This document shows, in pieces, positions 50,401 to 58,629 of a stretch of DNA of 64,000 nt (its first letter is position 1; the number at the start of each line of letters is the position of its first letter). The notes under the pieces are model-generated. The model was not told the DNA's origin. It saw only the letters and a list, made by a program, of their open reading frames with translations, and did no database searches. The stretch is from Glandiceps talaboti (Eukaryota > Hemichordata > Enteropneusta > Spengelidae): assembly GCF_964340395.1 (NCBI RefSeq), contig NC_135568.1, positions 2,452,501 through 2,516,500 on the forward strand, read 5' to 3'. A program made the position numbers and the translations under genes.

Positions 50401-53136
50401 AGATTTGCGAAAAGAAAAAGAAAACCTGGATTTTGTATGTGTAGTAGAAAGCAAGCTGTTCTATTATCATTCTGAACACATGTAGAGAATAATTCTCCGG
50501 GCTAGGACTTCAAGGCTTCAATTTAGATAAGAGTGAGGAAGGGATATTGTGTAGTCTATACGTACCTTATACTTTGTGATAAGATCATATCTGGTAAAAA
50601 GTTCATATGCCATGTATTTCAAGGCATGGTTCTCACTGACTTCATTCAAGGCAAATACATTGAAGGACCAGTCATCAACATTCTACAATGACAAGAGTCA
50701 ACAGAGTCAATTATAAGATAATAATTACAATCATGCTGTAGGAATCCAGGTATGTATGAAGTCCTAGATTACCCAGGCTGTATTTGCAATGAGTGTATAA
50801 GTAGAGTTGTACAGTCATACTGTATGAATCCAGGTATGTATGAAGTCGTAGATTACCCAGGCTGTATTTGCAATGAGTGCAAGCAAAGTTGTACAATCAT
50901 GCTGTAGGAATCCAGGTATGTATGAAGTCCTAGATTACCCAGGCTGTATTTGCAATGAGTGCAAGAAGAGTTGTACAATCATACTGTATGAATTCAGGTA
51001 TGTATGAAGTCCTGGATTACCCAGGCTGTATTTGAGTGCAAGCAAAGTTGTACATCCTAAAACAAAAACTATAGGATTTGTTTTCTGGTCATTCTACATC
51101 ATGACAGTGGACATCTACAAATGTATATCACTGGTTCTGTGGTACTTAAAAAGATGAAAATTCAGAACGGCCATTAGTTTCCCCATTTGTCTTTAACAAA
51201 GTTTGTAGAAATATTCTTATATCTAATTGTAAACCTCACTATATGTGCATGAAGCACATAGAAATAATGTTAGCTGAATGTTTCATTTCTCACTTTTACT
51301 CCACTTCTGGTTAATGTTATTCCTGGGGTTGTCAAGCAGTTAGCTCATGTACTTCTTACCACACTGCAGTCTGGGTTCGAAACCTACCCAAAGTCAACTG
51401 GGTTTGATAAATTTTTTCCCAAATTTGTATGTAAGAAGGGTGATGTTTAGTTTGACTCAACCAAACAATGCAGGGTTTCCATGGTAATATGTTTCCTCCT
51501 GTTTTAATACTAGGGCAAAAGTGGTGACCATATTTGAATTTCTGAATTTACTTCGGATTAATAAAATTATATTAATGTTATTTTAGACATTACATGTACA
51601 TATTATTCATCAGTCAGCCTCAAGCTGCTTGTGACATATATGTTTTATCACCACGAATCTAACTAAGACAAGTAGTATAACTTTTTTTTGTGTGTGTAAA
51701 TTATATTTAAGTATTGTATAATTTCATTTCTTAAATCCACATAGGACACCCTAATAAACAATAATATATCAGTTCCTTTGAGTCACTTGTATTTTCCTTG
51801 GAAGGATGAAAACAAATATTTGGGAATCATACTGGAAAACCAATGTACCATATTGTTCTACACTGATTTTCATATACAATTTTCAGTTTATCATCTTGGG
51901 TGCATGCACCTAGCTCAGAGACTTAACGTTGTAATAGATTTCCAAATCTACAGATCATTTCAAATGGAGGATCAGTAGATTTGAAAGTCAATGTCAAATC
52001 TATGGAGCACCTGAAGGACATACCAATATGTAATATCAAAGACAACCAATTGTACCACTGCTCTACATTGATTTTCATATTAAGTTTTAACAATGTCAAA
52101 TCTAGAGATAAATTCTAATGGCGGATCGCTAGATTTGAAAGTGAACGTCAAGTCTGTGGGCTATGGTGCACCGGAATGACAACAAGGACCCAACTTATAA
52201 TGTTATGACAATTTCAAAGACGTATAGGTAGAAATACTCACTTTGAATAGATTGATGACTTGTGGTGGATACGTTATACCAGACATTCCTGACAACCTTC
52301 TGTATATCCTGGAATAGATAAACGGATCACATCATGAAAAAGTGATTAGAGATCCAGTTTGAATTAGGATTTAACTCTAGGTGTGAAAAACAGTTGTTTG
52401 GCAGAGCTTTAGAAAAAGGTGGCTGTAATAACTGTACCGTTCATTTCGGTTTTGAGTTGGTTTTTGATTTTTTCTGTTTTTTGTGCTTTTTTTAATATCT
52501 TGAAATAGATAACAGATCATATAATGGAAAAGTGATTAAAGGTCTAGTTTGAATTCAGGTGTGAAAACCTCTTATCTACCTTGCATTGATTACCTTTTTG
52601 AACACATAATACATCAACCTGGTTCCATATTTTCATAACTCTACACTGTTGTTATTTTTGTCACTTTGAGTTCTAAAGTGAGTAACGTGAACCACCATGA
52701 GACACCTAGGCATTGTTAGTCTTGAAAAACAATATTTGAAACGAGTAACTGAAAACAAATTATAATAGATAGACCTTTAGACAGAATGCATACAATTATG
52801 TTTACTTCAAAATGATACATTTTCTATGCAACCATAGCCCCTACTATATGAAAGGGTCTACGATGCAACGCAGTGCCTCCAGTGTATATACTAGAGAAAA
52901 AGACCCATTTCAATGTGATTTTTGAGGATTTTCAAAAGACTTTATTAACTTACCTGTCCACAAATATTCCTGCTCTGACAGCTTGGACAATACTTCTAAA
53001 TTTCGGTTTCTCATCCGTCTGTTTTCCGGCTTTACTAAACTGTCTTGTAAATGTTGAAGTCAGCCAATCCCGGACTTCATTTGGCACTGCATCGGGATTG
53101 ACTTCAGAAAGTTCATCATCTTCATCAAATAATCGC
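34167..53136 (-). CDS. PDE1: PDE1-type calmodulin-dependent cyclic nucleotide phosphodiesterase, partial (12 exons)
   Basis: Hydrolyses cAMP and cGMP in the cytosol; the family is activated by Ca2+/calmodulin. Exons in coding order: 53136-52954, 52308-52242, 50682-50566, 47804-47664, 47022-46922, 46151-46026, 44917-44816, 43664-43544, 42715-42634, 42250-41975, 41148-40984, 34384-34167. All have AG/GT sites and agreeing phases, and together they give 565 residues to the stop. Class I PDE landmarks are all present: YHNLVHAADVTQT (proton-donor His and first metal His), IHDYEHTGTTNN (second His/Asp pair), LHCADISHP (metal Asp) and MVAESQIGFIDF (the Gln that binds the purine). PDE1-specific sequence includes EVRDWLTSTFTRQ, EKPKFRSIVQAVRAGIF and LGLPFSPLCDR. 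The tail after the catalytic domain is Ala/Ser/Glu-rich. The N-terminal calmodulin-binding exons are not found in the window. No paralogue is assigned. Confidence 0.95.
35845..36040 (-). mobile_element. SINE-like repeat, minus strand
   Basis: Read on the minus strand, it starts with a tRNA-like stretch (GAATGGTTAGAGTGCTTAAT, an A-box-like sequence) and continues with GGAAGTATAAAGAGCC, GTGCCATTATAGGTCC and AAGTGCTTTGAGC. The section at 37645-37800 is a diverged relative, which shows that it is dispersed. Confidence 0.6.
36287..36312. repeat. (TA)n microsatellite
   Basis: About 12 TA dinucleotides after AAGG. Confidence 0.9.
37071..37086 (-). CDS. Possible 16-bp micro-exon of PDE1
   Basis: On the minus strand, a good pyrimidine tract and TTTCCAG acceptor are followed only 16 bases later by GTAAAT. 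Spliced after exon k it would give four codons and then a stop, hence a short alternative C-terminus. There is no support beyond the splice-like motifs. Confidence 0.15.
37371..37478 (+). CDS. Candidate exon of an unknown plus-strand gene
   Basis: A pyrimidine-rich acceptor (CTTTATCCTTGTTTAG) is followed by exactly 36 open codons, DEDCTSKVYLDERLSTHRQF then HGYQLYSTKRKVCFSK, and a strong GTGAGT donor. Only this frame is open across the segment. It lies inside the PDE1 last intron on the opposite strand. I do not recognise the product. It could be a nested gene or a chance match. Confidence 0.4.
37645..37800 (-). mobile_element. SINE-like repeat, second copy
   Basis: It shares GACCTATA, GCACA, TTTATACTTCCT, ATACAATT and an AAAGCGC-type end with 35845-36040. 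It accounts for most of the plus-strand open frame that runs on past 37478, which is therefore not coding. Confidence 0.6.
37971..38236. mobile_element. MITE, ~265 bp, TIR AGGGACGAT(T/C)GCACAA
   Basis: The left end TTAAAGGGACGATTGCACAA pairs with the right end TTGTGCGATCGTCCCTAA, matching at 15 of 16 core positions. No coding capacity. A short inner palindrome of GTTTGTTTAGG/CCTAAACAAAC lies near the right end. Confidence 0.75.
38302..38379 (+). CDS. Candidate exon of an unknown plus-strand gene
   Basis: The acceptor follows a long pyrimidine tract (TTTCATCTTTCTATTTTGTCAG), and a GTAAGT donor lies 78 bases on. One frame is open: SNCRVQQGMNIDEETESWST then FDHGN, with an internal ATG at 38328. 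The phase does not fit 37371-37478 unless one of the later AGs (before CAGGGC or GGCATG) is used or another exon lies between. It may instead be a first coding exon starting at that ATG. Function unknown. Confidence 0.4.
38767..39142. mobile_element. Foldback element, 376 bp, TIR TAGACTCTCTCACAG
   Basis: The left half is complementary to the right half nearly end to end (arms ~170 bp, loop near 38941-38978). The ends are TAGACTCTCTCACAG and CTGTGAGAGAGTCTA. Inner matches include GTACTGTGCGCCCTCATCGA and CGTTGACGTGTGACTGCGAT. A second member is at 45269-45557. TA may be the target duplication. No transposase is present. Confidence 0.85.
39583..39807. mobile_element. Foldback element, ~225 bp, rich in CCTATAGG
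   Basis: The ends TTACGGAAATGGTCTATAGT and ATTATAGATCATTTCTGTAA are inverted copies. The inside is filled with the self-complementary octamer CCTATAGG (39673, 39717, 39735, 39746) and relatives such as CTTATAGG and TTAAAGGAAT. Confidence 0.7.
40190..40395 (+). mobile_element. Dispersed repeat, copy 1
   Basis: It shares AATCACCT(A/G)TAGG, AGCTGTACACAT, TGGTGCAATA, AATGTGAT/AACGTGAT, ATAAAATTGACCTCCA and TATTGG with the stretch at 44430-44640, in the same order. Probably an old transposon fragment of unknown class. Confidence 0.55.
40984..41148 (-). CDS. PDE1: PDE1 exon k: low-complexity tail
   Basis: Encodes LEAKAAAEAANAESAENEV and on to NNSAAIT. It is rich in Ala, Glu, Asn and Ser. It joins exon j in frame (Asp codon split) and ends with one base that pairs with the next exon. 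Acceptor CAAAAG, donor GTAAGG. Confidence 0.85.
41290..41560 (+). repeat. ~82-bp tandem repeat, about 3 copies
   Basis: Units run AAGGAAAAGTCCAGTCA, TATTTCTGCCTTCAATACAT, TTGTACTGATTACTACTATC, AACTTATAGG. Intronic and non-coding. Confidence 0.8.
41810..41938 (+). repeat. ~74-bp tandem duplication
   Basis: TTTATGGGAAAACCACT and GATGATGACATCATATTTAC occur twice, close to the donor site of PDE1 exon j. Confidence 0.8.
41975..42250 (-). CDS. PDE1: PDE1 exon j: end of catalytic domain and Ser-rich insert
   Basis: Starts GFIDFIVDPSFQVLGDMLTK, then a Ser/Gly-rich stretch (SSIGESGGESHSEM, SSSSADSP), then WADPLQLNKHLWKERAKK, which matches the final PDE1 helix. Acceptor TTTCAG, donor GTGAGT. Confidence 0.95.
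42542..42572. repeat. C-rich tract
   Basis: CCCCCCCCCCCCACCCCCAC followed by CCCCTCCCC, a simple low-complexity tract in the intron. Confidence 0.9.
42634..42715 (-). CDS. PDE1: PDE1 exon i: substrate-binding Gln
   Basis: 82-bp exon, GDKEQELGLPFSPLCDRNTT then MVAESQI. The Gln is the invariant residue that contacts the purine. LPFSPLCDR is a PDE1 signature. Confidence 0.97.
42970..43437 (+). repeat. Diverged ~235-bp tandem duplication
   Basis: Both halves share, in order, AGAACTTT(T)C, TTTCCACAAG, GATGTAAAAACAAA, TTGAGGG(C/T)GCTCA and GACACCAA. Both lie just downstream of PDE1 exon h in transcription order. Confidence 0.65.
43544..43664 (-). CDS. PDE1: PDE1 exon h: metal-binding Asp
   Basis: Encodes IDKPKALSLVLHCADISHPA followed by KDWPIHYKWTEFLMEEFFRQ. 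The Asp of LHCADISHP is the last metal ligand. Acceptor TTTCAG, donor GTAAGC. Confidence 0.97.
43724..43779. repeat. Short hairpin CAGACTCT...AGAGTCTG
   Basis: Inverted CAGACTC/GAGTCTG ends enclose GTTGGGGGCTCTGCC and a complement-like ACCACCCCAAAC. It lies about 60 bp before PDE1 exon h in transcription order. Confidence 0.4.
44430..44640 (+). mobile_element. Dispersed repeat, copy 2
   Basis: Related to 40190-40395 (same ordered blocks). The C16/A28 homopolymer pair follows about 45 bp beyond its end and could be a decayed retroelement tail. Confidence 0.5.
44685..44728 (+). repeat. Poly-C/poly-A tract
   Basis: 16 C then 28 A, without interruption. Confidence 0.95.
44816..44917 (-). CDS. 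PDE1: PDE1 exon g
   Basis: Encodes DFRSLVIDMVLATDMSYHFH followed by QIKQMKNLLSVPE. VLATDMSxHF is a conserved class I PDE helix. Acceptor TTTCAG, donor GTAAGT. Confidence 0.97.
45269..45557. mobile_element. Foldback element, 289 bp, second copy of the TAGACTCTCTCAC family
   Basis: The ends TAGACTCTCTCACCAATCCT and GACTGTGAGAGAGTCTA, and inner GTACTGTGGGCCTTCATCGA with its inverted partner GTCCATGAGGACCCACAGTA, match the family at 38767-39142. Sites that are CG in the first copy are TG or CA here. Confidence 0.8.
46026..46151 (-). CDS. PDE1: PDE1 exon f
   Basis: Encodes SEIALLYNDRAVLENHHISG followed by AFKVMLDEDKNILVNLSQEE and Y; the Arg codons at both ends are split by introns. It carries the conserved LYNDRxVLENHH segment of PDEs. 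Donor GTGAGT. Confidence 0.97.
46190..46312 (+). repeat. ~35-bp degenerate repeat, 3 copies
   Basis: CAACAACCACAGGGGACAGG and GGCATATATGTTCA recur three times, directly upstream of PDE1 exon f in transcription order. Confidence 0.7.
46922..47022 (-). CDS. PDE1: PDE1 exon e: HD motif
   Basis: HWLTDLEIFACLLAALIHDY followed by EHTGTTNNFHVNS. The HD pair of IHDYEH supplies metal ligands. Acceptor CTGTAG, donor GTAGGT. Confidence 0.97.
47357..47537 (+). repeat. Compound microsatellite (GACA)n, (CA)n, (ATCC)n
   Basis: GACA repeats (47366-47409), then interrupted CA repeats (to about 47475), then ATCT and ATCC repeats. Confidence 0.95.
47664..47804 (-). CDS. PDE1: PDE1 exon d: first metal-binding motif
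   Basis: 47 whole codons, from IPVTSFNALLDVM to MVHTGLM. It contains YHNLVHAADVTQT with the catalytic His and the first metal-ligand His. Confidence 0.97.
47826..47876 (+). repeat. (AGATT)n microsatellite
   Basis: About nine AGATT pentamers with one interruption (AAACC), 22 bp from PDE1 exon d. Confidence 0.9.
48255..48700 (+). repeat. 69-bp minisatellite, about 6 copies
   Basis: The unit begins AGGTAGATTTTACATACTTA, continues CTACTACCCTTAACTGG and ends CACCCAAGGAACTC. Inner copies are identical and the first is diverged. Single relatives occur at about 48134 (CTCAGGTAGATTTTACC) and 55773 (CTCAGGTAGACTATTAC). Confidence 0.92.
50150..50346 (+). repeat. ~105-bp duplication
   Basis: TTTAGACTTTCATTGGTTT to CTTTATCAGGAACACATA is repeated as TTTACACTTTCATTGATTT to CTTTATCATGAACACATA. 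Confidence 0.65.
50566..50682 (-). CDS. PDE1: PDE1 exon c: start of catalytic domain
   Basis: 39 whole codons, NVDDWSFNVFALNEVSENHA to LITKYK. VDxWSFxVFALNE is the typical opening of the PDE1 catalytic domain. Donor GTACGT. Confidence 0.95.
50729..51056 (+). repeat. ~82-bp minisatellite, 4 copies
   Basis: The unit is GTACAATCATACTGTATGAA, TCCAGGTATGTATGAAGTCC, TAGATTACCCAGGCTGTATT, TGCAATGAGTGCAAGCAAAG. It sits right upstream of PDE1 exon c in transcription order. Confidence 0.9.
51320..51570 (+). mobile_element. tRNA-derived SINE
   Basis: The head has an A-box-like GCAGTTAGCTCATGTAC and a perfect B box GGTTCGAAACC (51374-51384), correctly spaced for an RNA polymerase III promoter. The body GATGTTTAGTTTGACTC leads to ATGGTGACC-type sequence and an AT-rich tail with ATTAATAAAATTATATTAAT. 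An inverted older copy is at 31520-31750. Confidence 0.75.
51840..52195 (+). repeat. Diverged ~190-bp duplication
   Basis: TGTACCA...TCTACACTGATTTTCATAT, then GGAGGATCAGTAGATTTGAA, AGTCAATGTCAAATCTATGG and GAGCACC, is repeated as GTACCACTGCTCTACATTGA, GGCGGATCGCTAGATTTGAA, AGTGAACGTCAAGTCTGTGG and GTGCACC. Confidence 0.65.
52242..52308 (-). CDS. PDE1: PDE1 exon b
   Basis: 67-bp exon encoding IYRRLSGMSGITYPPQVINL and FK. Acceptor TTCCAG, donor GTGAGT. It completes the Arg codon split after exon a and corresponds to the variable RMYR...YPxxV segment of PDE1. Confidence 0.9.
52298..52580 (+). repeat. Duplicated splice-acceptor region of PDE1 exon b
   Basis: TATCCTGGAATAGATAAACG with AAAGTGATTAGAGATCCAGT at the exon b acceptor is repeated about 190 bp away as TATCTTGAAATAGATAACAG with AAAGTGATTAAAGGTCTAGT. 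Both are followed by AGGTGTGAAAA. Confidence 0.65.
52954..53136 (-). CDS. PDE1: PDE1 exon a: linker before the catalytic domain
   Basis: Acceptor TTACTAG, donor GTAAGT. It encodes RLFDEDDELSEVNPD through EVRDWLTSTFTRQ to EKPKFRSIVQAV and AGIFVDR. This is the segment just upstream of the PDE1 catalytic core. It begins with the last base of a split codon, so at least one more coding exon lies upstream. Confidence 0.93.
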
Positions 53137-53444
53137 CTAGTAACAAAACAGCAAGATTTACTTTATACAAAACGGTCCTAATATCTCAGGGTGATACAGA
53201 ATAAAATAGACTGCCAGTTATTGGAGCTTTTAGTCTTGGACTTTCATTCAGCACCAACTCATTAGGCACCCCAGTACACTGATTAATATGTAAATCATAA
53301 ATCAGACTCCCTAGCACATACCGGTACACCACAAAAGTAGCCGAATCAGACTCCTTAGTATACACAACAAAGGTAGTATGTTGCAATGAATATAAATCTA
53401 CTCAGTATTTTCAATCAACAAGGCAATTTAAACAGCAGCACTGC

Positions 53445-53722
53445 TCAAAGTGGTCATATGGATGAGGATTGGGTATTTATTTTGGATTTTTAATTCATAC
53501 AACAAATCATGCTTTCTACTTGAAAAATCAATGTGAAACAACAAACGTCCATAAAGTTCATGTTTATTCAATAAATTGCAATTTTTATTTTTTAGCTTTT
53601 TGCAATGTATTTAGTTACAAACTCAGACTTGGTCAATGTTGTCTCACATTGATTTTTCAAGTAGGAAGCCAAGTTAAAAATCTAAAATAAATACCCAATC
53701 CTCATCCATATGGCCACCTTAA
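53445..53722. mobile_element. Foldback MITE with TTAA-like ends, copy 1
   Basis: The left end AAAGTGGTCATATGGATGAG and TTGGGTATTTATTTTGG pair with the right end CCAAT...CATATGGCCACCTTAA. The arms are ~75 bp, including CTACTTGAAAAATCAATGTG against CACATTGATTTTTCAAGTAG. The ends are TCAA (left) and TTAA (right), suggesting a TTAA target site. No transposase. Confidence 0.75.
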
Positions 53723-54059
53723 GCTGGTAATTTCTATGTTCTACTAGAACACCAGTTACTATAGTAACAGGGAAACTGAGTCCTCCTGCATACTCCTGAA
53801 AAAGGTAATATGGGGCATTCAATGATCCCTCTTGTACTTTCTATTGCTTCTTTCAATAGGTTAACAGGAGTATAATTGAGCACTCTAATGTCTATATACT
53901 CTCTGAACAAGTTAACACGGCCAGTCAACCCAACCCTCGTCTAATTTATATGTACTTTCTGAACATGGTAACAGCTGCCCACCTCCAGTATTTTCTCCTG
54001 AAAAAAGTGTAACAGCTGGAACTATGCCGTCTGGTAATTTCTATGTCTTTTTAACATAA

Positions 54060-54290
54060 AAAGTTTGGTAATGTACAATAGCAAAGATTTTACACATATC
54101 AATCTTTTGCAATTTATTGAATAAACAAGGACTTTATGGACATACGTTGTTTCTCATTGATTTTTCAAGTAGAAAGCCATGATTTGTTTTACTTTTCAAG
54201 TAGAAAGCCATGATTTGTTTTACTTTTCAAGTAGAAAGCCATGATTTGTTTTACTTTTCAGGTAGAAAGCCATGATTTGTTTTATAAATA
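54060..54290. mobile_element. Partial copy of the TTAA MITE with 31-bp expansion
   Basis: It shares TTTTGCAATTTATTGAATAA, GACTTTATGGACAT and ATTGATTTTTCAAGTAGAAA with the copy at 53445. The arm segment ACTTTTCAAGTAGAAAGCCA plus TGATTTGTTTT is repeated four times in tandem. Confidence 0.7.
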
Positions 54291-54379
54291 AATTCTTTTT
54301 TTTTTATTGATATTCCCTCTCAATAGGATAATAGAAATTAAAACCACTGACAACAGTTTAACAATTTAACTGAAATTAT

Positions 54380-54470
54380 TTAGTTTGTTTGTTTTTTATT
54401 GTCATGATTTGTTTGTTTGTTTTTCATTGTCATGATTTGTTTGTTTTTTATTGTCATGATTTTTAATGTC
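54380..54470 (+). repeat. TTTGTTTTTTATTGTCATGA repeat, 3 copies
   Basis: Short units of 29-35 bp, AT-rich and non-coding. Confidence 0.7.
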
Positions 54471-54589
54471 CTATTGTGTATTTATTTGTCTTCATTCATT
54501 CATTCTATTATGTATGGCAACCTAAAAACAGATTCCATAGCTGGTTTTGTTTTGTACTGGTACAACACTGTGTGACAACATGTGATGCT

Positions 54590-54845
54590 TTATGAAAAAC
54601 AGATAATTTACTGGCGTGACACGATAGCAATGTCATTGCTTTACAAAAAACAGATAATTTACTGGTATGACACGATAGCAATGTCATTTCTTTACGAAAA
54701 ACAGATAATTTACCGTCATGACATGATAGCAATGTCATTGCTTTATGAAAAACATATAAATTACTGGCGTGACACGATAGCAATGTCATTGCTTTACAAA
54801 AAACATATAAATTACTAGCGTGACACGATAACTTAGACATGATGC
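54590..54845 (+). repeat. 51-bp minisatellite, 5 copies, with decayed extension
   Basis: The unit is CAGATAATTTACTGGCGTGA, CACGATAGCAATGTCATTGC, TTTACAAAAAA. As 51 is divisible by 3, one minus-strand frame stays open with 17-residue repeats of the MTLLSCHASxLxVFxKA type. Degenerate units continue to about 55170. There is no start context or splice signal to support a gene. Confidence 0.88.
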
Positions 54846-55459
54846 TTTAGAAAAACAAAATTTATTGCCTTGACTCTCTTTAACTACATGCAATATATTT
54901 TTGTTTAATTATGAAAACAAAAAATTTATTGGCATGCCACGTGATCTTTTATACAAAAACAGGAAATTGACGGTCGTGACACATGCAATGTTTTACAAAA
55001 AACAGAAAATTTATTGTCATCGTCATGATAACAACATGTGCTTTGTTACGGAAACAAGATTTACTGGTGTGGCAAGTATATTCTGCCCAATGTTTGAAAA
55101 ACATTGTAGATTTACTAGTGTGATATACTATAACTGCACATCATCTGCACTAAGAAAACAGATGATTTAGTGACATGACACTCTAACTACCACTTTCCGT
55201 AACAAGAAATAGAGATGTCAGTGACAAGGGTTACAATTTATCCGACGGCTGACATATTATAAAGCTCTGGTAGTAAAATCTAATTGAATGGTCAATTCTT
55301 GCTATCTAGAATATCAATGACTGTCAGTTGGAACATCAGTTTGCTTTTAAAAGCTTCTTCTACATTTTTTTTTCCATAAAAGCTAACTGTATCTCGACGA
55401 GCTTCAAATGTTTGCTGTACATGAAAATCATGTATATCCACAGATTTGATAAAGAGATT

Positions 55460-55648
<189 letters not shown>

Positions 55649-56460
55649 TACAAGCTACTTAATACAAAATCTGTGAATTTCACCAAATATCAAAAATAAC
55701 GATTAAATTCACATAACATACAAGATGTACATAATACTTTTGATGAGGAACACTGGTAAGACACCTAGGGGACTCAGGTAGACTATTACATTTAACTCTG
55801 CCAGTATCAATTCCTCTAAAAATAAGTAATAATTTCTCCCGGTGACTGAAATCCCTATGGCTTAATTAACTTTTGGATGGATTGGATTTGGTGGATTTCT
55901 TCCTCTGTGTGTGTTTATTGATGTCGATCCATAAACTGCAGTATTTCTAAACAGACACAATTACCACACATTATACCTGCACTTGGTATATTGGTCATTA
56001 TATGCATGGATGAACAAAAGTTATATACGATAGCTGTGATAATGACTGCTGTGGATACCTGCAGGGCTGTCTTATTTTTAGAACTGACTCTGTAATGATA
56101 TTTTCTGTGATAGATTACTGAGGAATGATTTAATCAGTGTATCCTTAAGTCTGATCTAAGTTGGGTATATTGAACACCCTAAAACTACCTGCCAATTGGA
56201 AAGTTCTATTTTAGACAGCTGGTATTGTATTTTTCTTCTTTCACGGAAAGTTTCAAGAATGGCCATATTTTCATATTTGGTCTTGATTAGCGACCACGAT
56301 GATAACATGCATTTATAACAAATGATAATACAAGTAAAACAAAAGTAAAATGATTAAACTGAACTATTAATGTACTTAGCTGACCACTACATGGGAATTT
56401 AATGAGATTGGTATCTGGGCTTCAAAGTCCTCTCTACCTGGGCTAAACAGTTATACACAC

Positions 56461-57750
56461 AGTCTTAGAACTATTGTAAAAGAATGCTGTAATTGGTATG
56501 TCTACCCTTCATCATCTATAACAGTGTTAGAACAATTGTAGAACATTACAGTGAGTGACTGTAATTGGTACGTCTACCCTTCATCATCTATAACAGTGTT
56601 AGAACAATTGTAGAACATCACAGTGAGTGACTGTAATTGGTATGTCTATACCCTTCATCATCTATAACAGTGTTAGAACAATTGTAGAACATCACAGTGA
56701 GTGACTGTAATTGGTATGTCTACCCTTCATCATCTATAACTGTTACAGTGTTAGAACAATTGTAGAACATCACAGTGAGTGACTGTAATTGGTATGTCTA
56801 CCCTTCATCATCTATAACAGTGTTAGAACAATTGTAGAACATCACAGTGAGTGACTGTAATTGGTACGTCTACCCTTCATCATCTATAACAGTGTTAGAA
56901 CAATTGTAGAACATTACAGTGAGTGACTGTAATTGGTACGTCTACCCTTCATCATCTATAACAGTGTTAGAACAATTGTAGAACTTCACAGTGAGTGACT
57001 GTAATTGGTACGTCTACCCTTCATCATCTATAACAGTGTTAGAACAATTGTAGAACATCACAGTGAGTGACTGTAATTGGTATGTCTACCCTTCATCATC
57101 TATAACTGTTACAGTGTTAGAACAATTGTAGAACATCACAGTGAGTGACTGTAATTGGTATGTCTACCCTTCATCATCTATAACAGTGTTAGAACAATTG
57201 TAGAACATCACAGTGAGTGACTGTAATTGGTACGTCTACCCTTCATCATCTATAACAGTGTTAGAACAATTGTAGAACATCACAGTGAGTGACTGTAATT
57301 GGTATGTCTACCCTTCATCATCTATAACAGTGTTAGAACAATTGTAGAACATTACAGTGAGTGACTGTAATTGGTATGTTTACCCTTCATCATCTATAAC
57401 AGTGTTAGAACAATTGTAGAACATTACAGTGAGTGACTGTAATTGGTATGTCTACCCTTCATCATCTATAACAGTGTTAGAACAATTGTAGAACATCACA
57501 GTGAGTGACTGTAATTGGTACGTCTACTCTTCATCATCTATAACAGTGTTAGAACAATTGTAGAACATCACAGTGAGTGACTGTAATTGGTATGTCTACT
57601 CTTCATCATCTATAACAGTGTTAGAACAATTGTAGAACATCACAGTGAGTGACTTTAATTGGTACGTCTACTCTTCATCATCTATAACAGTGTTAGAACA
57701 ACATATGTCACAATGAGTGACTATAATTGGCAGGCCTACCCTTCATCGTC
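56461..57750 (+). repeat. 72-bp minisatellite, about 17-18 copies
   Basis: The unit is TGTAATTGGTATGTCTACCC, TTCATCATCTATAACAGTGT, TAGAACAATTGTAGAACATC, ACAGTGAGTGAC. Units differ at a few sites (TATG/TACG, CATC/CATT, ACCC/ACTC). Two units five apart share an extra TGTTAC. Both edges are degenerate. Confidence 0.95.
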
Positions 57751-58629
57751 AATAAGAAGGCCTATTAGTAAATTTCTGATAGCATACTCTACTGATCCTT
57801 GTTGACAAAACTCAAAGGTATACACTAACAATAACAGTTACATGAGCTGACTGGCTTTCATTTCTCTTATAATGGAGAGCAAAGCTTAGTCAAATGTCAG
57901 ATAATGAAGGGCAATGTATTTCAACATTTCCACAATAGGCTTTTTGCCAGTTGCTTTTTTACACTTTGTCAACTCGTTTGTATTTCACTATGATCAACAA
58001 TAGCTTGAATGGAAACTAACGTACTGTACATGTTGGGGGTGTAGAAAAGAAGTGGAGTCATCGGTAAAAACAACCACTGACTTTCTTCATTTTTCAATAT
58101 TTACCAAGCAACATCTCCTTTCATTGATCTTGATATCAAGAATAGCTTGGAATCTGTATTAAACTGTAAATTTCTAAGTAAATGTAACATGCTAAGAAAA
58201 TTAACGAGACATATAGGGGTTCAGAGTGCAAGCCTGAGTTTTTTAAGAGAGCTCAGTATAAACTGGCTAAAACCCATCATCACTTCATTTTTCAATACTT
58301 GACAATTAACTTTTAACATAGAGCCCCTGTTACTTTCTATAGTCCCCATAAAGCCTCATTTCCTAACAATAAAATTATACCTATAGTTTGGAAATGACAA
58401 ACCTTTTTTAAAACAACTGTGAGCTGAGGGCAATACTTTTCAAATCAAAATTTGTAATCAGTACACTAGTATATGTATTACATACAAGTATTCAAATAAC
58501 ATGAACTGTTGGGTTTACAGTATAAACAGTTCAAGAATCTCTTTCTGATGTGATCAGCCTCAGGTGTCAGCTTGATGTTAGCCCTGAGCCTGAGCTAGAC
58601 TGTTGTGTACATTAGTCTGATACACACAT

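Noticed and set aside
52873-53181. Plus-strand 102-codon frame
   Set aside because: It is the reverse strand of PDE1 exon a.
53734-53928. Minus-strand frame as a possible PDE1 N-terminal exon
   Set aside because: The translation has none of the expected PDE1 segment and lacks a donor in the right phase.
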